A stretch of 64,000 nucleotides of DNA, taken from NCBI GenBank assembly GCA_964437595.1, contig CAYTHO010000001.1, positions 124,001 through 188,000 on the forward strand. Reading direction: 5' to 3'. This document shows, piece by piece, positions 60,128 through 64,000 of the stretch; the stretch's first letter is position 1; every line of letters begins with the position of its first letter. The notes beneath the pieces are model-generated. The model was given only the letters and a program-made list of their open reading frames with translations, was not told where the DNA came from and made no database searches. A program made the position numbers and the translations under genes. Source of the DNA: DSYU01 sp964437595 (GTDB taxonomy: Bacteria > Chloroflexota > Anaerolineae > Anaerolineales > Anaerolineaceae).

Positions 60128-61165
60128 TTGATTACTGCGGAAACACGTTTGAACAAAGATGATCTCATCGTTATTGCGGGCGGTGGGGGGTTCATTGGCG
60201 GATCGCTGGCCCGCTATTTCCATAACAAGGGCTTCACCCGCATCCGGGCGATTGACAAAAAGCCCTTACCCGACTGGTACCAGCGGGTACCCGGCGTGGA
60301 ATGCCTGTGCCTGGACCTGAGCGAGAAGCAAAACACTGTGCGCGCCGTGGAAGGCGCGGTGGAAGTGTACAACCTGGCCGCCGACATGGGCGGGATGGGC
60401 TTTATCGAGCGCTTCCGCGTGGAGTGCCTGCGCAGCGTGCTGATCAACACCCACCTGATCGAAGCTGCCTACCGGGCCGGGGTCAGCCGCTACTTCTATG
60501 CTTCGTCGGCCTGCGCCTACAACACCGACCTGCAGAAAGACCCCAACGTGCGCGCCTTGAAGGAATCGGATGCCTTCCCGGCGATGGCCGAACGCGGCTA
60601 CGGCTGGGAGAAGCTGATCAGCGAGATGTTCTGCCAGGAGTACTGGGCCGAGCGCGGGCTGGAGACGCACATCGCCCGCTTCCACAATGTTTACGGCCCC
60701 AACGGCACCTGGTTCGGTGGGCGCGAAAAGGCCCCCGCCGCGCTGTGCCGCAAGGTGATCGATGCCAAAGAAAATAATAAGCTGGACATCGAGATCTGGG
60801 GCGACGGCACGCAGACGCGCTCTTTCATGTACATCGATGACTGCACGCTGGGCATTGATCAGATCACCCACTGCGATCCGCTCATTGCCACCCCCATCAA
60901 CCTGGGCACCAGCGAGCTGGTGTCGATCAACCAATTGGTGGACTACATTGAGGAGATCGGCGGGGTAAAACTGCAGCGGCACTATAAGCTGGACGCCCCG
61001 CGCGGGGTAGCCGGGCGCAACAGTGACAACACCTTCATCAAGCAGGTGCTGAACTGGGAACCCTCGACCCCGTTGAAGGATGGGCTGCGCGCTACCTATG
61101 CCTGGATCGAGCAGCAGTACTATGATCAGAAAGCTGGCAAGCGGGTTGTGACCGATCAGATCTAA
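60128..61165 (+). CDS. GDP-mannose 3,5-epimerase-like NAD-dependent sugar epimerase
   Basis: The 345-residue protein is an extended short-chain dehydrogenase: VIAGGGGFIGGSLARYF binds NAD, SSACAYN carries the catalytic Ser region, and YGWEKL gives the Y-x3-K. ARFHNVYGPNGTWFGGREKA and PAALCRKV are close to GDP-mannose 3,5-epimerases of plants and some bacteria. These convert GDP-mannose to GDP-L-galactose or related sugars for polysaccharides. The start is TTG 60128, with GGAGG five bases upstream; no ATG is available nearby. The gene stands alone, without mannose-nucleotide genes, and ends in a terminator at 61214-61252. Confidence 0.88.
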   Translation: MITAETRLNKDDLIVIAGGGGFIGGSLARYFHNKGFTRIRAIDKKPLPDWYQRVPGVECLCLDLSEKQNTVRAVEGAVEVYNLAADMGGMGFIERFRVECLRSVLINTHLIEAAYRAGVSRYFYASSACAYNTDLQKDPNVRALKESDAFPAMAERGYGWEKLISEMFCQEYWAERGLETHIARFHNVYGPNGTWFGGREKAPAALCRKVIDAKENNKLDIEIWGDGTQTRSFMYIDDCTLGIDQITHCDPLIATPINLGTSELVSINQLVDYIEEIGGVKLQRHYKLDAPRGVAGRNSDNTFIKQVLNWEPSTPLKDGLRATYAWIEQQYYDQKAGKRVVTDQI

Positions 61166-61213
61166 CCTTTCTTGCTGTCCTTTCGGTCAGAGATCCAAAC
61201 CATTCGTATATAC

Positions 61214-61252
61214 AACAATGAGCGGAACGAACTGTTTCGCTTGTTGTTTTTT
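61214..61252 (+). terminator. Intrinsic terminator of the epimerase gene
   Basis: AACAATGAGCGGAAC (61214-61228) pairs with GTTTCGCTTGTTGTT (61234-61248), including a few G-U pairs, and ends in a T-run to 61252. Confidence 0.85.
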
Positions 61253-61356
61253 AAAGAGCAGTTGGTTTTCGTTCTTCCCTTTCCACGATCCTTTTTTTCT
61301 TTCCTATTCTGTGATATAAATACCCTATTCAATTTATAAATATAAAATCATTGAGT

Positions 61357-61917
61357 ATGTCTCCTCGCCAAACCGCTCCACTCTACCTTGAACACATTCT
61401 GCTGGCCCTGCTGGATGACGCCCCTATGCATGGTTACGAGCTCCACCATGCTTTAGCGAACACGCAGGGCATTTCTATGATCTGGAACATCACGCAGAGT
61501 ATGCTGTACGTGATGCTCGATAAACTTGAAGAACAAGGCCTGCTGTCATCAACGCTGCTTCAAGGGACCTCCCACCCGCCTCGCAAAGTGTTCAGCCTCA
61601 CCGAGCCGGGCCGGCAGTCGCTGCAGCGGTGGATCAAAACGCCTGTGCGGCGCCCCCGGCAAATGCGCCAGGAATTCCTGGCAAAGCTGATTGTCGCGCG
61701 CCGCTACGGCATCCCTCAGGTGCTGGAGCTGATCCAGATCCAGCAGCAGGCCTGCCAGGACTGGCTGGACCAGTTGAAGGCCAGTTTTCCGCCGGGTGAT
61801 GCGGACCACAGGGACGCCTGGCTGGTGGTGACATACCGCATTCAACGCCTTGAGGCCGTGATGAAGTGGCTGGATATGTGCAAAAGCGAGCTTGTTCATG
61901 AAAACTCCGCGGCGTGA
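61357..61917 (+). CDS. PadR-family transcription regulator
   Basis: The 186-residue protein has a PadR winged helix: ILLALLDDAPMHGYELHHAL, SMLYVMLDKLEEQGLL and KVFSLTEPGRQSLQRW. A C-terminal helical dimerisation domain (QMRQEFLAKLIVARRYG) follows. PadR proteins usually repress neighbouring genes until a ligand binds. The coding end overlaps the start of modB by 20 bases, so it is co-transcribed with the molybdate genes. Here it may replace ModE. Its ATG at 61357 has no ribosome site, and a TATAAA box at 61341-61346 would give an almost leaderless transcript. Confidence 0.85.
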   Translation: MSPRQTAPLYLEHILLALLDDAPMHGYELHHALANTQGISMIWNITQSMLYVMLDKLEEQGLLSSTLLQGTSHPPRKVFSLTEPGRQSLQRWIKTPVRRPRQMRQEFLAKLIVARRYGIPQVLELIQIQQQACQDWLDQLKASFPPGDADHRDAWLVVTYRIQRLEAVMKWLDMCKSELVHENSAA

Positions 61918-62731
61918 ACCGCTCCTCCACCTGGGCCGTCATGCCTGGAAAATCAGCGCGCTGCCATTTTTGTTGTTTATCCTGTTTCCAATTTCTGCGC
62001 TGCTGGTCCGGACAAATACGACGCTGATTGTAGAAAGCCTTCGTCAGGAAGCCGTTCGCCAGGCAATTAGCCTCAGTATCGTTACCTCGTTGATGACTGT
62101 GACGATTACGCTGCTGATAGGGACTCCGGTGGCTTATTACCTGGCTCACAGCCAGGGCGGCCTCCATCACCTCCTGGATACGCTGGTTGATTTACCCACG
62201 GTGCTGCCGCCCTCGGTGGCGGGGGTGGCGCTGTTGATGGCCTTTGGCCGCAGCGGTGTTCTTGGCGGCTGGTTGAGCGCCTTGGACATTTCGCTGCCCT
62301 TTACCTCAGCCGCGGTGGTGCTGGCGCAAACCTTTGTGGCGGCACCATTGTTTATCAAATCGGCGGCGATTGGCCTGGGGAGTGTTGACCTTGAGCTAAG
62401 AAATGCCGCCGCGATCGATGGCGCAAACCGCTGGCAGACCTTCTGGTACGTGACCATGCCCCTGGCCTGGGTCTCTTTCCTCAGCGGCAGCGCGCTGACC
62501 TGGGCGCGCGCGCTGGGCGAATTTGGCGCGACCATTATCTTCGCCGGGAACTTTCCAGGCCGCACGCAGACCATGCCCCTGGCGATATACCTGGGCTTTG
62601 AGGTCGACCTGCGCGTGGCCCTGGTGCTCTCCACAATATTGATCCTCCTTTCATTCCTCACGATCCTGCTGGTCAAACTGCTCCTGCAGGTTTCTATCTC
62701 CGCTGGCTTCCAGCCCGAAAAGGACTATTGA
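61898..62731 (+). CDS. modB: Molybdate ABC transporter permease
   Basis: The 277-residue permease has about six membrane helices: ISALPFLLFILFPISALLV, LSIVTSLMTVTITLLIGTPV, LVDLPTVLPPSVAGVALLMA, VVLAQTFVAAPLFIKSAAI, the segment after AWVSFLSGSALTW, and LVLSTILILLSFLTILLVKL. The EAA-loop for the ATPase is LRNAAAIDGANRWQTFWYVT. It should transport molybdate or tungstate with ModA. ATG 61898 lies inside the padR end (TTG 61892 is the frame's upstream limit). ModC, the ATPase, is not encoded in the window. Confidence 0.92.
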   Translation: MKTPRREPLLHLGRHAWKISALPFLLFILFPISALLVRTNTTLIVESLRQEAVRQAISLSIVTSLMTVTITLLIGTPVAYYLAHSQGGLHHLLDTLVDLPTVLPPSVAGVALLMAFGRSGVLGGWLSALDISLPFTSAAVVLAQTFVAAPLFIKSAAIGLGSVDLELRNAAAIDGANRWQTFWYVTMPLAWVSFLSGSALTWARALGEFGATIIFAGNFPGRTQTMPLAIYLGFEVDLRVALVLSTILILLSFLTILLVKLLLQVSISAGFQPEKDY

Positions 62732-63568
62732 ATGGACCATTTACGCTTTCCTCACCAGTCTGGTCTCGCGCGGATTTTCATTCGCTTCATCACAACTTTG
62801 TCCTTGATACTCCTCTTGATCGTTTCTGCCTGCACCCCAGCCGCCCCATCTGGGTCGATCACGGTCATGGCAGCGGCCTCGCTGACATCCGCCTTCCAGG
62901 AGATTGGCCAGCAGTTTGAGGGTGCTTATCCGGGTGCAAAGGTTCAGTTCAACTTTGCCGGGTCGCAGCAGTTGGCCCAGCAGATTGCGCAGGGCGCCCC
63001 GGCAGATGTGTTCGCCAGCGCCAACCAGAAGCAAATGGATGCGGTGATCCAGGCCGGCCAGGTGAAATCGGGCGCCGCGCAGACTTTTGCCCAAAACCGC
63101 CTGGTGGTGATCTTCCCCAAAGCCAACCCTGCCGGGCTTACCGGGCTGGCAGACCTGGCAAAGCCGGGGGTCAAGATTGTGCTGGCTGCGAAGGAAGTGC
63201 CGGTGGGGCAGTACGCAGTGGATTTTTTGGATAAAGCCAGCCAGGACGCCACGTTTGAGCCTTCTTTCAAGGAAGATGTGATCAAGAACGTTGTTTCCTA
63301 TGAGGATAATGTAAAGGCTGTTCTCACCAAGGTTGCTCTCAACGAAGCCGATGCCGGGATTGTTTACACGACTGATGCCGCCGCTGCCGAACCGGATACC
63401 GTCAGCCAGATCGAAATTCCGGATGCTTACAACGTTATCGCCAGCTACCCAATAGCCGTGCTGCAGGGCAGCGCCAACCCCGCTCTTGCCAAAGCCTTCG
63501 TCGATTTTGTGCTGTCACCCACCGGCCAGGCGACCCTGGCGAAATATGGGTTTCTCCAGGCGGAGTGA
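62732..63568 (+). CDS. modA: Molybdate-binding lipoprotein
   Basis: The 278-residue protein has an N-terminal lipoprotein signal ending in LILLLIVSACTP, so it is anchored outside the membrane. The mature part is a ModA-type periplasmic-binding fold: ITVMAAASLTSAFQEIGQQF, VQFNFAGSQQLAQQIAQGAP and DVFASANQKQMDAV, then DAGIVYTTDAA. It binds molybdate or tungstate for the permease. The ATG directly follows the modB stop, so translation is coupled. It converges with the partial gene at the right edge. Confidence 0.92.
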   Translation: MDHLRFPHQSGLARIFIRFITTLSLILLLIVSACTPAAPSGSITVMAAASLTSAFQEIGQQFEGAYPGAKVQFNFAGSQQLAQQIAQGAPADVFASANQKQMDAVIQAGQVKSGAAQTFAQNRLVVIFPKANPAGLTGLADLAKPGVKIVLAAKEVPVGQYAVDFLDKASQDATFEPSFKEDVIKNVVSYEDNVKAVLTKVALNEADAGIVYTTDAAAAEPDTVSQIEIPDAYNVIASYPIAVLQGSANPALAKAFVDFVLSPTGQATLAKYGFLQAE

Positions 63569-63585
63569 ATTTCCGGAAGAAGAAA

Positions 63586-64000
63586 CTACTTGCTGATGGC
63601 CGGGATGCAGGCCTGGTACGAGCAGTTGAGAATATCCACCTGGTAGGAGGAGCAAGCGGTTCGCTTGGTTACAGAATTGGTGACAAGGACAAAATCTTTC
63701 TTGGCGGGAACATTGAATGAGAACAGCACAAAAGGTTCCTCACCCTCTTCTGGAGGGTTCTCATCTTCCGGCACAGGAGAAGAACCGGAATCGGCCAGGT
63801 AATACTGGCTGGGCTTCGTTTTGTCATAACTGTTCAGATAGGCAGTTGTAAACGGCGCAAATGGGTGGCATAGGTTGGTTAATTTCACGGCCAGGCAGGC
63901 AGGTTGATCGAGCGGGTTGGTGAGCTTCAATTCATCATAGTAGTAATATGCATCTTCACCGTCATTAAAGATCCCTGGATAGGTATCTGGGAGCGTGCAC
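63586..64000 (-). CDS. Secreted beta-rich protein, C-terminal part
   Basis: The frame enters from the right edge and ends at 63586, giving 138 residues without an in-frame start of its own. A sequence of CTLPDTYPGIFNDGEDAYYY, ACLAVKLTNLCH and LNSYDKTKPSQYYLADSG suggests an extracytoplasmic beta domain with six or more cysteines that could pair as disulfides. A short Pro/Glu-rich insert (VPEDENPPEEGEE) divides it. Similar Cys-containing repeats occur in large secreted proteins, but I cannot name a family. The rest of the gene lies outside. Confidence 0.6.
   Translation of the reverse strand, partial: CTLPDTYPGIFNDGEDAYYYYDELKLTNPLDQPACLAVKLTNLCHPFAPFTTAYLNSYDKTKPSQYYLADSGSSPVPEDENPPEEGEEPFVLFSFNVPAKKDFVLVTNSVTKRTACSSYQVDILNCSYQACIPAISK

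Noticed and set aside
1..64000. tRNA, rRNA, insertion sequences or phage genes
   Set aside because: I scanned the intergenic gaps for cloverleaf arms with GTTCGA-type loops and for transposase motifs, and found none; a covariance-model search would be needed to be certain.

Overview
The window reads as chromosomal DNA of a moderately GC-rich, environmental, probably anaerobic bacterium of the phylum Chloroflexota, most likely class Anaerolineae. This is inferred from the gene set: glycoside hydrolases, a long multiheme cytochrome, a CpaE-like receiver/ATPase, an archaeal/plant-type GDP-mannose 3,5-epimerase-like protein, and many uncharacterised proteins with low-complexity linkers. No rRNA marker is present, so the placement is tentative. 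I recognise no tRNA, rRNA, CRISPR array, transposase or phage module, and coding density is high on both strands.

Layout. 1-2432 (minus): beta-galactosidase GH42 followed by the start of nagA, a sugar-scavenging pair. 2563-12397 (minus): a four-gene operon with a hybrid sensor kinase carrying two receivers and an HPt domain, a receiver/CpaE-like ATPase, a secreted lytic-transglycosylase-like protein, and a 1146-residue membrane protein with about 23 copies of a Leu-Thr-Gly-Arg-Leu repeat. 12854-14350: a LuxR-type regulator and a divergent kinase-like protein, both apparently leaderless. 14365-19783: a papain-like protein (minus), then a HerA/FtsK-like ATPase, a coiled-coil LysM protein and a DhaL-like repeat protein (plus). 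19897-24270: an enolase-superfamily enzyme convergent with a two-subunit FAD/Fe-S amino-acid dehydrogenase. 24432-27614: a small acidic protein, a nucleotidyltransferase-like protein, a phospholipase D-like protein and a zinc-ribbon protein. 27846-30050: a decaheme cytochrome built from two pentaheme halves.

30279-39758 (plus) is a complete chemosensory operon: CheW, CheR-TPR, CheW, MCP, CheA-receiver, CheB, an RsbT-like protein and a CheY-like receiver. 39818-47016 (minus): a membrane protein with beta-mannosidase GH2, acyl-ACP thioesterase with a U32 peptidase, and PlsC. 47281-53146 (plus): M1 peptidase lipoprotein, dUTPase, alpha-L-rhamnosidase GH78 and an HD-GYP phosphodiesterase. 53196-56830 (minus): inositol-monophosphatase-like protein, B12-binding protein and opine dehydrogenase. 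56974-57726: PP2C phosphatase. 57865-59342 (minus): alpha/beta hydrolase plus TetR regulator behind a promoter with two palindromic operators. 59512-61165: an unknown small protein and the epimerase. 61357-63568 (plus): PadR regulator with modB and modA but no modC. The right edge holds the C-terminus of a secreted protein.

Together the genes suggest a surface-active heterotroph: GH42, GH2, GH78 and NagA for glycans; a flavoprotein complex for amino or imino acids; an extracellular-type cytochrome for electron disposal; and heavy signalling investment. All functions are read from sequence motifs by eye; no database search was run.
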